A DNA stretch of 64,000 nt from Lepturacanthus savala (taxonomy: Eukaryota > Chordata > Actinopteri > Scombriformes > Trichiuridae), in NCBI GenBank assembly GCA_030544235.1, contig JARUPU010000099.1:982501-1046500 (forward strand), in the 5' to 3' direction. A program made the translations under genes and the position numbers. The notes beneath the pieces were generated by a model, which searched no databases, was not told the origin of the DNA, and was given only the letters and a program-made list of their open reading frames with translations. This document shows, in pieces, positions 1 through 10,799 of this stretch. Within the stretch, counting starts at the first letter, position 1. Every line of letters starts with the position of its first letter.

Positions 1-300
1 TCCAGAAGAAAGAAGTTCAGAAGCTTCAACTTTCACATGAAGAGTGAAAGATTGCTCATGAATTGAGCCAAAATGAATTCATGGCTGACCTCCCTAAAAA
101 GAGGAACATGCTTTACGAATTTCAGAAGCTTTAACTTACATATATATAGAGTTAAAGATTGCTCAAATTGAGCCAGGTTGAATTCATGGCTGACCTCCTT
201 AAAAAGAGGAATACGCCTTCTAGAACAAGGAAATCTAGTAACATTAACTTTTACATGAAGAGTTGAAGATTGCTCAAATTGAGCAAAGGACAAGGAATTT
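1..300 (+). pseudogene. Decayed 38-codon coiled-repeat units
   Basis: These are units of about 113 bp whose plus-strand reading reads like KLQLSHEE, then a hydrophilic linker, then EFMADL-KKRN. They match the units at 6,590-6,890. Stop codons interrupt every reading of more than about 30 residues. The charged heptad-like pattern suggests a former coiled-coil repeat protein, but I do not recognise the family. Confidence 0.4.
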
Positions 301-1742
301 CAGAAGCTTCAATTGATCATAAATTGAGTAAGGATGAATTGAGGAGCAGTTAATGACCAAGCTCCAAGAGGAAAAGGACAAGAACATCCTAATGGACCAA
401 GAATTACCAGCTGCAATACACATTAATAAAGGAAGGCACTATCTGGAGAGAAGAAGAAGAGCTGGAAACACAGCGAGATGCAGACCCTGAACATCTGGAA
501 GCTCCTGGAGTGTGAGGACAAAAGTCCAGAATGCAAGATCTGAAACCGGAAGCAACGTATTGTCTGGGGTTGAAGATGCTAAAAAAGAAGAAAGCGAGTT
601 GCTTAAGTGATGTTGGAACTTCTCTCTTCCTGTGCTGATGTCAGGTATTATACTTTCCTGTCTCTTTCTCATATTTTCAAAGTCAACGGTTTTTTCACAA
701 AGTGCTACTTTCGTGGCACATCATATGTGAATTAATTGGACAAATCAAATAGGATTTAAACAAACAACCCTTGACCTCATCATGTAAATCATGATGAGGT
801 TATGGGTTCATATATATATATATATATACACAGATACATACACTAAAACTTCTCCCTGTGCTGTGACCTTGCCGTGGTGGAGAAGCTTAAGTGCTTCTAG
901 GATCCTGAGAGTTGTGCTGGTCAGGTTTAACCTTACCAGACTGGTCTCAGATTAGGAGCATGACTAAAGCCAGCACACCCCACAAAAAAAAGAATATATA
1001 CATAGGTTGAATTAATCACAGAAAATATCCATCACAGAAAATATAATGCGCTAACTTATTAATATCAGTCCAACAGTATCGGTCCATAGTAGAATAATAC
1101 TCAATATTCAATAAATATTCAGATCTACATGGTATACATCCACATGCTCTGCAAATCATCTTTCCACTATATATATATATTCTAAGACTTTTGACCAGTG
1201 GTGTATATGATGTTTACAATTGGCCCTTTGAGGGAAACCAGAACACTGATGTGGCCCAGGATGAAACTGAGTTTGACTCCCCTGAAATGGACCATTTTGC
1301 CAAGTTACAAAAACCCAAAACAGGTTGAAGAGTGTGGAGACTATAGTAGAGGAACATTTTAAGTTATCTGTCTCTGGTTTGTCCTTTTGACTTTCAAACA
1401 GTTTGGCAGCTTTCAGTATAGCGGTACTAATACAAAGAAAATTGTCAACTCTTCAAGTTGCATTTGGCTGCTTTACGATTACTAAAATCTAGATGACTAA
1501 AACAGCCCCCATACAAAAGTCAAATCAAAATGTTACCATGGTAAATGCCATCAACAAGGAAATTACAAACAGAATTGGTATGCCGGAGATGAGCAATCCA
1601 GATAAGCCAACCTCCATATGAGTAAAAACTACCCAATCGAACAAATCTACAAACAATCACTTACAAATCAGTAGAACATAAAGGATGATTTTTATTAAAT
1701 CCCATGAAAAGAAGTAGTAAATAGTCCTCATTCAAATCATTG
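1..1742 (+). repeat. Direct copy of 6.59-8.73 kb
   Basis: This stretch repeats, in the same orientation, the sequence from about 6,588 to 8,727. Both contain the coiled-repeat units, the AT microsatellite near the words ggttatgggttcatat, and the run ending ttcaaatcattgtg. This copy lacks the part equivalent to about 7,190-7,450, and its AT tract is about 20 bp against about 160 bp. The match stops at about 1,743, where Pro-rich exon DNA of the SGNH-like gene family begins. It looks like the remnant of a further copy of the palindrome arm. No intact gene is present. Confidence 0.8.
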
Positions 1743-1763
1743 TGATAATGGTGGGTAACTTAC

Positions 1764-1885
1764 CATCTTGGCCTGAGCCACACTAGTCCCTCCAGGAGGA
1801 CTGGAAGGACGAGGCACAGGGGCCTCGACCTCCACAGACACTACTGGTGAGACCGGTGTGGCTGTAGGCGGGGGGGGGGAGAAGT
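1764..1885 (-). pseudogene. Stray Pro-rich exon of SGNH-like family (A)
   Basis: Minus-strand exon with acceptor- and donor-like edges that reads ...SVEVEAPVPRPSSPPGG... It is the same cassette as the exons at 14,964-15,101 and 26,321-26,443. The G/C homopolymer (g run near 1,871-1,879) makes it 122 nt rather than a multiple of three, so the expected phase is lost. No catalytic exons lie nearby. It belongs to a fragment joined to the copy of the arm's outer end. Confidence 0.65.
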
Positions 1886-2100
1886 CTGTGGAACCAAAGA
1901 CATAGTGTATATTGGAAAAATGAACGAGATAAGATACGCCAGACAAACTGAATATGATGTAAATAAAGAGTGTAGGTGTTGTAGTTAGACAAAAAGAGAA
2001 AACTCTTAAAAACAACATCACAAAAGCAGCAGCAGAGAGTTATATTACACAACACAGTGGTTATTGTGTCAAACCTTCAAACAGTGAATGGGTAACGTAC

Positions 2101-2222
2101 CTGCTTCTTGGCCTGAGCCACACTAGTCCCTCCAGGAGGACTGGAAGGACGAGGCACAGGGGCCTTGACCTCCACAGACCCTCCTGGTGGGACCTGTGGG
2201 GCAGCAGGCGGGGAGGAGGCAT
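2101..2222 (-). pseudogene. Stray Pro-rich exon of SGNH-like family (B)
   Basis: Second minus-strand copy of the Pro-rich cassette (SVEVKAPVPRPSSPPGG), with a good donor (caggtacgtt on the minus strand). It is 122 nt against 123 nt for the right-arm exon at 26,321-26,443, because one C is missing in a C run, so the frame is shifted. The DNA on to about 2,440 matches the intron at 26,125-26,320 in reverse complement. Confidence 0.65.
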
Positions 2223-2439
2223 CTGTGGAACCAAAGATATAATTTATATTAGAACAATGAATGAAATACACCAGAAGAACTAAAGACATTGTAAATAAAG
2301 GTACTTGTACTTGAGTTTGTCAAAAGCAGCAGCGGGAAAAAAATTACTGAACTGAATGGGAAGAAGAAGTTAAAAACAATTGGCAACAATTAAAAACAAA
2401 GACATGACCACAATCATTTGAACAAACATTTAGTGTGTT

Positions 2440-3332
2440 GTGCCCACAAAGGTGATAAACATCTTCAGCCAGATGCCTGGCTGAGCCTGGAACTTGTGAC
2501 CCTTCCCCCGACAGGAAACTCAGTTTCACACCTTCAAGGAATGTTACCAGAGGTATAAAGGCACCAGCCTTTCCCCTCTCAAAGGCTCTTCGACTTGGCT
2601 CTCTCTCACTCCAGAGTCTCTTCAACTCGCAAGCTCCAAACTCTCTCCCGGGCTCCTGCTCATCAGCAGAGCACCGCTCTGTAGCAGGAGAAGCTGCAGG
2701 ACAGAAGCCTTCAGCAGCTTCTCTGCTCTAAAAGGGATTATCCAGCTGCTTTCAGCGTCTCCCAGACCTGCAAGTGACCAAGGACTCAACGACGTCCAGC
2801 CAGCAGCACTGAAGAAACTCAGGCCTGGTTCTACAACCAGACAAGGATTAACAAAGAGCAACGTGACCTACACAACGGATCTACTCCTCAACAAACACCA
2901 CAGCTGCAACAACATCTCCAGCTACTCAAGGAAGCAGAACCAGAGAGCAACCCTTCTTCTTCCTTTCCACTGGTAACATGACTTGGGCAGAACAGAACAT
3001 TAACAAACACGGTTAAACCAGACTGTTGAACTTTGTTAATGTGATGAGATCATAGGCTACAGTTCACTGTGTTTTAGGTTTGTAAGAAGGTTTAGTTTGA
3101 TGTTAGTGTCCCAACCTGCATGATACTAACCATTCTTTAACATGATACCTTGAAACACACACAAAGTGACATTAAGCCTACACACACACACACACACTCA
3201 CACACACATTAACACGGTCGGCCATTTTCCCTTTGTTCTTAACAGACAAAGAGCCCCACATGGCCTGGACTACATAGAACAGCCACCACGGCAGCCATCT
3301 TTGTAGTCCCCCCCCCCACAGATACGCACATG

Positions 3333-3368
<36 letters not shown>

Positions 3369-3770
3369 GCATCTACGCACATTCACATGTACATAGATAC
3401 ATTTAGTTTAGATTGTTTATTGTGTGTTTTTTTTTCTTTTGTATTTTATGAATAAATGCTTTTGAGTCGTACATTCTGCCTCTTTAATGTCGTACAATAA
3501 TGAATTCTGCCAACCTCTACTTTAGAACTCATAATCCTTCAACTATTAATAGCTATTAATTGACCCTGGTTTCTATTATTAAGTTAATTGTTAATCAGAC
3601 GTCCAAATTAATAGATTATTACAATTCATGAGACTAAATCAGAGAATTGACTATCTTTTCCTCTCAACCGAGAGGTGGTGCCCCGAAATTCTAAAACTTT
3701 TAATGAATACATAATTATTTCCAATAATTATTGATTCTTTCTGATAGTCAATTCTACCTGAAGTACTGTG
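2440..3770 (+). mobile_element. Possible LTR-retrotransposon LTR/leader remnant
   Basis: There is no protein-coding signal here. The stretch has a TATA-like gtataaag at 2,553-2,560, a transcribed-looking CT-rich stretch, CA microsatellites at 3,180-3,210 and 3,340-3,368, AATAAA at 3,451-3,456, and a tRNA-primer-like tggtgccccgaa at 3,676-3,687. A 13-bp inverted pair lies at 3,643-3,655 and 3,743-3,755. This order suits an LTR plus leader, but I found no second LTR. It could also be unrelated repeats. Confidence 0.3.
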
Positions 3771-3850
3771 CACAACAATGCTGAGCGTCTCTGAGAGTGA
3801 ATGGGGCTTTTTTTTCATCGCCTCGAAACTCTGTGCCCATTGTCTGTTAA
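3770..3850. repeat. Interspersed repeat shared with 54.1 kb
   Basis: The words gctgagcgtctctgagagtg and, further on, tcgaaactctg reappear as reverse complement at about 54,110-54,170. It marks the outer end of the homology between the left flank and the third arm copy. Confidence 0.55.
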
Positions 3851-3960
3851 TAACACTTTTATGATGTACAGCAAATATGAGCTTCCCCTGTTTGAAAGAT
3901 CACAAATCGCCACTGAGAATCATATGAGAATTTTTTTATAAATCTACCGACCCCTCTTCC

Positions 3961-4040
3961 CTATGTCAAACTCAAGGCCGGGGGCCAAATCTGGCCCAGC
4001 ACCTCACTTCCTGTGGCCCCTCAAGAGCTTCACAGACTTG
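3961..4040. repeat. Short GC-rich interspersed repeat (ggccaaatctggccc)
   Basis: The stretch has gtcaaactcaaggccggggg followed by ggccaaatctggccc, a configuration common in vertebrate non-autonomous DNA transposons. A related word set occurs near 1,210-1,290 and 8,215-8,280. Family not assigned. Confidence 0.3.
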
Positions 4041-4224
4041 TGTGATTTATTGAGAGATGGAATAAATAAATGTGGTAACATTTGTTAACATGTGTTAACT
4101 CCAAAATATGTCCATGTCCATAAATGACCATGAAAGTTGTTTAAAAACAGGAAAGTTTCCTTATTTTCCTTTGTTAAAGTACATCTGTCATTAATTTCTT
4201 GTATTTTCTCGTCTTTAATAGTTA

Positions 4225-4505
4225 GCATAGCAACACAAAACCAGGGTGACACGATGGAGCAGGGGTTAGTGCTGTTGCCTCCCAGCAAGAAGGTCACGGG
4301 TTCAAGACCTCCTTGGTTCTGGGTCTGGGACCTTTCTGTGTGTAGTTTGCATGTTCTCCCCGTGTCTGCGTGGGTTTTCACCAGGTACTCCGGCTTCCTC
4401 CCACAGTCCAAAAACATGCTCAGGTTAAGTGGTGACTGATTTGGCTGTGGGCTCCAGCAGACCCCTGTGACCCTAATGAGGAATAAGCAGGTATAGAAGA
4501 GGAGG
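4225..4505 (+). mobile_element. Fish SINE-like interspersed repeat
   Basis: It reads ...gacacgatggagcaggggtt, then ggtcacgggttcaag, then gtttgcatgttctccccgtg, then cggcttcctcccacagtcc, then cccctgtgaccctaatgagg, the hallmark words of a very abundant teleost interspersed repeat. The counterpart at 53,510-53,730 (reverse complement) keeps the central part missing here and lacks the part present here. Confidence 0.65.
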
Positions 4506-5029
4506 TGAGAACACAAAACCATAGATTCCTGTCTTTGAAAAATCCATTAAATAAGTAAAATTGTTAATAGTGGTTATCAACATATTCTTGTATGAGTCTC
4601 TAGATATCTGTGATGATTTTACATGTTTTGCTGCAGCATTTTTAATAATTAGACACTAACAACAATAGAATATTATTTCTGCATCAGCATGTCCAATTAG
4701 CAGTGGTGTTGACCAGGCGTCTCCGGCAACTTTTTCAACTCCAGATTATGAAACAAAGCATCAATCCAGTCACTCAACTCTTCTCCTCCAAGAAACTCAA
4801 GAGGAACATCATCATACTTACATTATTGGGCTTTATTCGAATCATAAAAACTGCAATATGCTGCATTTTCCTAAACTAAAGAGACTCATGTGATACAAAA
4901 AAGTAAGATTATATTCACTAAATCTGCAATGATTAATCGATTAGTTGACAACTCTTACATTAATCGATTATTTTGCTAATGATTAATGATTAATGTATTT
5001 GAGTCATTTTGAACCACATGATAATATAT

Positions 5030-5062
5030 ATAATAATATATAAGATAATATATATATGTATA

Positions 5063-5146
<84 letters not shown>

Positions 5147-5160
5147 TACATTAATGCATT
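5030..5160. repeat. (TA)n microsatellite
   Basis: Alternating TA with a short ACAC end. The right-arm counterpart at 35,505-35,650 is longer and interrupted by tttgtgtg. The long Tyr-Ile reading frames here are artefacts. Confidence 0.95.
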
Positions 5161-5739
5161 ACTCATTTTAATAGCAAATAAATTATTTCTCATCACAGGA
5201 ATATTTGACATCAGAGGGTGCATTTTGGATTCTCAACTGATAATAAAATATAATTATTCTAACTTTATTTGTAACACTTCAATACAAATAAAGTGCTTTA
5301 CAGAACACAATATAAGACTTTTTTAGTACATAATATTGTTGCTAATTAGTTGATTATTGTGAATTATTTATTTTGTTTTACAAACTGAAGGAGCTGAAGA
5401 GATTATATTTCACTCTGATCACATATGATAGATAAAGGTTAATTGATAGTGACAAAAAAATCAATACCTAACAATCAGTTTAAAATTAATTTTCGACACA
5501 AAAAGTGAACTGATCCCATTATTAAAACGTTCTAATAAAATCTGTCTCACCAAGTGAGATAAAATGGGGAAATGACTGTTGTCTCTGATCATCAATGAAA
5601 ACATTGACCTGTTGATCAGTTTTGGATTAATATGGGTTTTTAACCTGTTTTGCATGTTGATAAGTCAGTCAACAATATGAGATTCAAAAGTAAACAGCTA
5701 CAGTTACCATGACTACATTAGGGGATTAGTATTTTGCCT

Positions 5740-5860
5740 GTGACATCACACGTCCATGACATCACCTAGTCAGCCTAAGCCATGACATGTGATGTCACAG
5801 AAAAAAATCACAGCAGTCTTTGATGTTTCACATTCCCCCTGCATCTGAGTCTATATAAGG
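5740..5860 (+). promoter_or_regulatory. CRE-like repeats plus TATA box
   Basis: Three TGACATCA/TGATGTCA half-palindromes lie between 5,745 and 5,805 (including tgtgatgtcac), followed by a TATA box tatataag at 5,852-5,859 and about 95 bp further on the ATG at 5,956. The same cassette occurs in reverse complement at 34,772-34,890 and 52,411-52,530. Conservation in three copies supports a real promoter. Which factor binds is inference. Confidence 0.6.
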
Positions 5861-5955
5861 ACCCCACGGACACACACAGACGAGGGATTTTGAAGACAAG
5901 TTCAACTTTAAAATCACCACTGCACCATTACCATGATCTATAAACACAGTGGATA

Positions 5956-6132
5956 ATGGAAATCAACATGGATCCCCAATCCCAAAAGTTCATCAGGAAC
6001 AACGAGAGAACCTGGAGATTGGACAAACTTCAAGAAGCTCGAAGATTCATAGGAGTTAAACATGACACAAATCGAGTCAGGATAAGAGGCAACAACTTGG
6101 AACAACTAAAACAAGTTCTAAGTTGCATATGA
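5956..6132 (+). CDS. Short basic protein MEINMDPQSQKF..., unknown family
   Basis: The frame has 58 codons starting at the first ATG after the TATA box at 5,852 and ends at TGA. The protein is basic and rich in Arg, Asn, Gln and Lys (for example KLQEARRFIGVKHDTNRVRI) with no signal peptide or membrane span. In the right arm (34,421-34,675) the same start runs on for 84 codons, because an internal deletion fuses it to a coiled-repeat unit. I do not recognise the family. It may be the first exon or start of the coiled-repeat protein whose decayed units follow. Confidence 0.45.
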   Translation: MEINMDPQSQKFIRNNERTWRLDKLQEARRFIGVKHDTNRVRIRGNNLEQLKQVLSCI

Positions 6133-6252
6133 GAAGTTAAAGGTGGCACAGAAATACGGATAAATTTGTGGGTGAGCTCCAGACAGAGACACACAACCAA
6201 CATACAGAACTAGGAATTTCTCAACCTCTAAGTTACAGATGAAGTTGAATTC

Positions 6253-6444
6253 ATGGGCGAGCTCCAGACAAAGAAAGAGAAAGTACTGAACTCCAGGTTT
6301 CAGAAAATGCAAGCTGCACCTGAGGAGTTAAACATGGCTCATACATTGAGCCAGGATCAATTCCTGGGGCTGAGCAGCAACGACTTGGAGCTGAGCTCCA
6401 AGAAAATCTGGACATCAGGCACTTCACATTTCACAAGGAGATAA
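6253..6444 (+). pseudogene. Coiled-repeat segment MGELQTKKEKVL...
   Basis: An open stretch of 63 codons with heptad-like charge pattern (ELQTKKEKVLNSRFQKMQ; later LSSNDLELSSKK). It lies downstream and out of frame of the 5,956 start and is conserved at 52,031-52,222 (reverse complement). The same stretch is missing from the right-arm copy. Probably a piece of a longer coiled-coil gene. Confidence 0.4.
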
Positions 6445-6589
6445 AAACATAAATTGAGCCAGGATAAATTCATGGCTGACCTCCAGATGAAGGACACAAC
6501 GTACAGAAGTACCAATTACAGAACCTCCAAGTTAACATGAGGATGAATTCACAGCTGACCTCCAGAAAGACAGGAACACAAATACCTTC

Positions 6590-6890
6590 CAGAAGAAAGA
6601 AGTTCAGAAGCTTCAACTTTCACATGAAGAGTGAAGGATTGCTCATGAATTGAGCCAGAATGAATTCATGGCTGACCTCCTTAAAAAGAGGAACATGCCT
6701 TCTAGAACAAAGACTTTCAGAAGCTTCAACTTTCACATGAAGAGTTAAAGATTGCTTAAATTGATCCACTGTGATTTGACTGTTGACCTCCCTAAAAAGA
6801 GGAATACGCCTTCTAGAACAAAGAAATCTAGTAACATTAACTTTTACATGAAGAGTTGAAGATTGCTCAAATTGAGCAAAGGACAAGGAA
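6590..6890 (+). pseudogene. Decayed 38-codon repeat units (arm copy)
   Basis: At least three tandem units of about 113 bp, each with cttcaactttcacatgaaga followed by ttcatggctgacctcc. The conceptual unit reads KLQLSHEE-...-EFMADLLKKRN. Stops at the end of each unit (gaagagtga) break the frame. Matching units are at 34,300-34,460 and 51,671-51,900 (reverse complement). Confidence 0.45.
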
Positions 6891-7189
6891 TTTCAGAGGC
6901 TTCAATTGATCATAAATTGAGTAAGGATGAATTGAGGAGCAGTTAATGACCAAGCTCCAAGTGGAAAAGGACAAGAACATCCTAATGGACCAAGAATTAC
7001 CAGCTGCAATACACATTAATAAAGGAAGGCACTATCTGGAGAGAAGAAGAAGAGCTGGAAACACAGTGAGATGCAGACCCTGAACATCTGGAAGCTCCTG
7101 GAGTGTGAGGACAAAAGTCCAGAATGCAAGATCTGAAACCGGAAGCAACGAATTGTCTGGGGTTGAAGATGCTAAAAAAGAAGAAAGCC

Positions 7190-7660
7190 CAAACTATGAA
7201 CCCTTAAATCCTAAACACTCACCCCTAACCCACTTTTAACCCTATAGATTGCTGAATCCTTCTGGTTACCCTATGGGCCCTGTCATATGACCACCATACA
7301 TCATAGGATGATGTATGGTGGTCAATGGCAAAGAACAACTCCATCTTTAAATCCTGCCTGTATGTAAATTTGTAAATCAAGAAAATAACACTTTGTCATA
7401 GAGGTATATATGACTTAAAAAAATATGGAATGAGAAAAACTAAAGACTAGAGAGTTGCTTAAGTGATGTTGGAACTTCTCTCTTCCTGTGCTGATGTCAG
7501 GTATTAGACTTTCCTGTCTCTTTCTCATATTTTCAAAGTCAACGGTTTTTCCACAAAGTGCTACTTTCGTGGCACATCATATGTGAATTAATTGAACAAA
7601 TCAAATAGGATTTAAACAAACAACCCTTGACCTCATCATGTAAATCATGATGAGGTTATG
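7190..7660. other. Non-coding stretch of arm
   Basis: I see no coding or RNA gene. The only structure is a perfect 17-bp inverted repeat at 7,288-7,324 (separate entry). The right arm carries the equivalent at about 33,540-33,980. Confidence 0.7.
7288..7324. repeat. 17-bp perfect inverted repeat, 3-nt loop
   Basis: tgaccaccatacatcat, loop agg, then its exact reverse complement. The right-arm copy at 33,842-33,878 keeps both stems perfect but has loop tct, which is not the complement of agg. Confidence 0.85.
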
Positions 7661-7665
7661 GGTTC

Positions 7666-8720
<1,055 letters not shown>

Positions 8721-8721
8721 T

Positions 8722-9350
8722 TCAAATCATTGTGTTATGGATGTGAAAGATAGAGACAAAGCTAGTGCGTGTTGAAACAAGGTGAAAAGCTGTAAATGAG
8801 GCCGAGCAGGATACTGGTAGACTCATAGGAATCCCTCCAACCCCCACAACTCTTCCTGTTTCTTTGGATTTTTTCAATTTTATGGATTTTGTTGGTTTTA
8901 AAGTAAAAAGTGAAGCTCCTGTATCCACAAGAAATGAGGTTGATTCTCTAATTTGGTCACTGTCCTGACAGCTCTATGGTATTCCTCCTGAGTTCTCCCT
9001 AATGCTGCCGTAGGCAGGGTATATTTGTTTTGTTGTGCTCTATGTGGACAGTCCCCTACCCAGTGATCTGGCTCACCACAAAAGAAGAAGGATCACATTC
9101 TGATTTGATTGATTGTCATGTATTTCTGTCCCTCCTTCCTCTGTTGTTGGTTCCCCTGCCACTACAACCTCTCGTAGCTCCGCCTGTATAGTGAGAAACT
9201 TGAACATACATTAGCATTTCTTGCATTTTATAATGTCTTTGTTCTGTATTATCCCAATGATGCTGAGCTAGCTCTAGTAGTTTATTCATGGGTTTTCCTG
9301 AGGACCCAACTCTCATTTGCACTTTCATTTAAATTTTTGATTGAAAGCAA
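8722..9350 (-). pseudogene. Retroviral gag nucleocapsid/protease fragment (left)
   Basis: Read on the minus strand, an Arg/Gly-rich end of Gag (for example GATRGCSGRGTNNRGRRDR) is followed by a zinc-knuckle remnant (FCGEPDHWVGDCPH; first Cys lost by indel). After this comes an aspartic-protease start with the active-site word DTGAS and a hydrophobic GGIPMSLPV stretch. Frame breaks separate Gag from protease. No reverse transcriptase follows. The fragment abuts a Tc1 end and is repeated in the right arm (31,972-32,581). A second scrap with only the protease start lies at 10,880-10,925. Confidence 0.65.
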
Positions 9351-9362
9351 CTCATAAAGATA

Positions 9363-9560
9363 TACACTCACCGGCCACTTTATTAAGTACACCATGCTAG
9401 TATCGGGTTGGACCCCCTTTTCCCTTCAGAACTGCCTCAATTCTTCGTGGCATAGATTCAACAAGGTGCTGGAAGCATTCCTCAGAGTTTGGTCCATATT
9501 GACATGGTGGCATCACCATGTCAATATGGACATGTGTCCATATTGAGGCCAATGTAAACG
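9363..9560 (-). mobile_element. Tc1/mariner transposon end (left)
   Basis: It carries the terminal repeat actcaccggccactttatta and adjacent 3' sequence (cgaagaattgaggcagttct on the minus strand) of a Tc1-type element that is abundant in fish. A fold-back follows: tccatattgacatggtg at 9,493-9,509 and its exact complement at 9,514-9,530. Only the end of the element survives. No transposase is present. Confidence 0.7.
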
Positions 9561-9615
9561 ACCATCTCAAACTCATGATTTCTCGAAAAATTAAGTCATA
9601 TAACCAATGAAAACA

Positions 9616-9688
9616 GCCCGGTTAGCTCAGTCGGTAGAGCATGAGACTCTTAATCTCAGGGTCGTGGGTTCGAGCCCCACATTGGGCG
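9616..9688 (+). tRNA. tRNA-Lys(CTT), copy 1
   Basis: A 73-nt cloverleaf with acceptor GCCCGGT against 3' ATTGGGCG, A box tagctcagtcgg, anticodon loop ctCTTaa in the stem gagac/tctca, and B box ggttcgagccc. No intron and no encoded CCA. The first stretch downstream lacks a run of four Ts, so termination may be weak. It is the first of three direct units of about 315-335 bp. Confidence 0.9.
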
Positions 9689-9952
9689 TGACGCATGATC
9701 TTTAGAACTTCTTAAAGAGGGACAGTGGAGTTCCCCCACAGTTTGTGCATGAAGCCAAGTACCAGAGAGAAAACACACCTATTTGTGTCAAGGTCCTGCC
9801 AAACTCTTAACCAACTTCTTCAATGTTCCAGAATTCTTACTCAGATTAACGTTCTGACAACAATGTTTGTCCATGAAGCCAAGTGCCAATGTAAACGACA
9901 ATCTCAAACTCATGATTTCTCGAAAAATTAAGTCTTTTAACCAACAAAAACA

Positions 9953-10025
9953 GCCCGGTTAGCTCAGTCGGTAGAGCATGAGACTCTTAATCTCAGGGTC
10001 GTGGGTTCGAGCCCCACATTGGGCG
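9953..10025 (+). tRNA. tRNA-Lys(CTT), copy 2
   Basis: Identical to copy 1 over its length. It is preceded by the same 5' flank (catgatttctcgaaaaatta) and followed by the same gtgacgcatgatctttagaac flank, showing that whole tRNA-plus-spacer units were duplicated. Confidence 0.9.
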
Positions 10026-10266
10026 TGACGCATGATCTTTAGAACTTCCACCACAGTTTGTGCATGGAGCCAAGTACCAGAGAGAAAAATATACCTCTTT
10101 GTGTCAAGGTCCTGCCAAACTCTTAACCAACGTCTTCAATGTTCCAGAACTCTTACTGAGATTAACGTTCCGACAAAAATGTTTGTCCATGAAGCCAAGT
10201 GCCAATGTAAACGACCATCTCAAACTCATGATTTCTCAAAAAAAAGTCTTTTAACCACTAAAAGCA

Positions 10267-10339
10267 GCCCGGTTAGCTCAGTCGGTAAAGCATGAGACTC
10301 TTAATCTCAGGGTCGTGGGTTCGAGCCCCACATTGGACG
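10267..10339 (+). tRNA. tRNA-Lys(CTT)-like, copy 3, mutated
   Basis: The same unit with two changes: ggtaGagc is now ggtaAagc in the D arm, and ttgggcg is now ttggacg in the acceptor 3' strand, which breaks a pair. The anticodon CTT and B box are kept. Likely a pseudogene or a poorly expressed copy. Confidence 0.7.
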
Positions 10340-10576
10340 TGATGCATGATCCTTAGAACTTCTTTAAGAGGGACAGTGGAGTTCCCCCACAGTTTGTGCA
10401 TGAAGCCAAGTACCAGAGAGAAAAACACACCTATCTGTGTCAAGGTCCTGCCAAACTCTTAACCAACTTCTTCAATGTTCCAGAACTCTTACTCAGATTA
10501 ACGTTCTGACAACAATGTTTGTCCATGAAGCCAAGTGCCAATGTAAACGACCATCTCAAACTCATGATGAGGTTAT

Positions 10577-10670
<94 letters not shown>

Positions 10671-10700
10671 TCACCGGCCACTTTATTAGGTTCATACTTT
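10577..10700. repeat. AT/CA microsatellite joined to Tc1 terminal repeat
   Basis: An (AT)n tract followed by (CA)n and then the Tc1-type end actcaccggccactttattag. The right-arm equivalent is at 30,960-31,056 with a shorter tract. Confidence 0.8.
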
Positions 10701-10799
10701 TTATTACAACTTAATCCTGGGCCTCTCAATATGGGGATCCTGAGAGAGCGAGACACACAGATAATCTTTTACTCAATACAAAGCAGGGATCTACAACCG

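Noticed and set aside
5009..5326. Long Tyr-Ile reading frames over AT microsatellites (also 7,647-7,889, 35,408-35,759)
   Set aside because: Pure products of (TA)n translation with no conserved non-repeat part.
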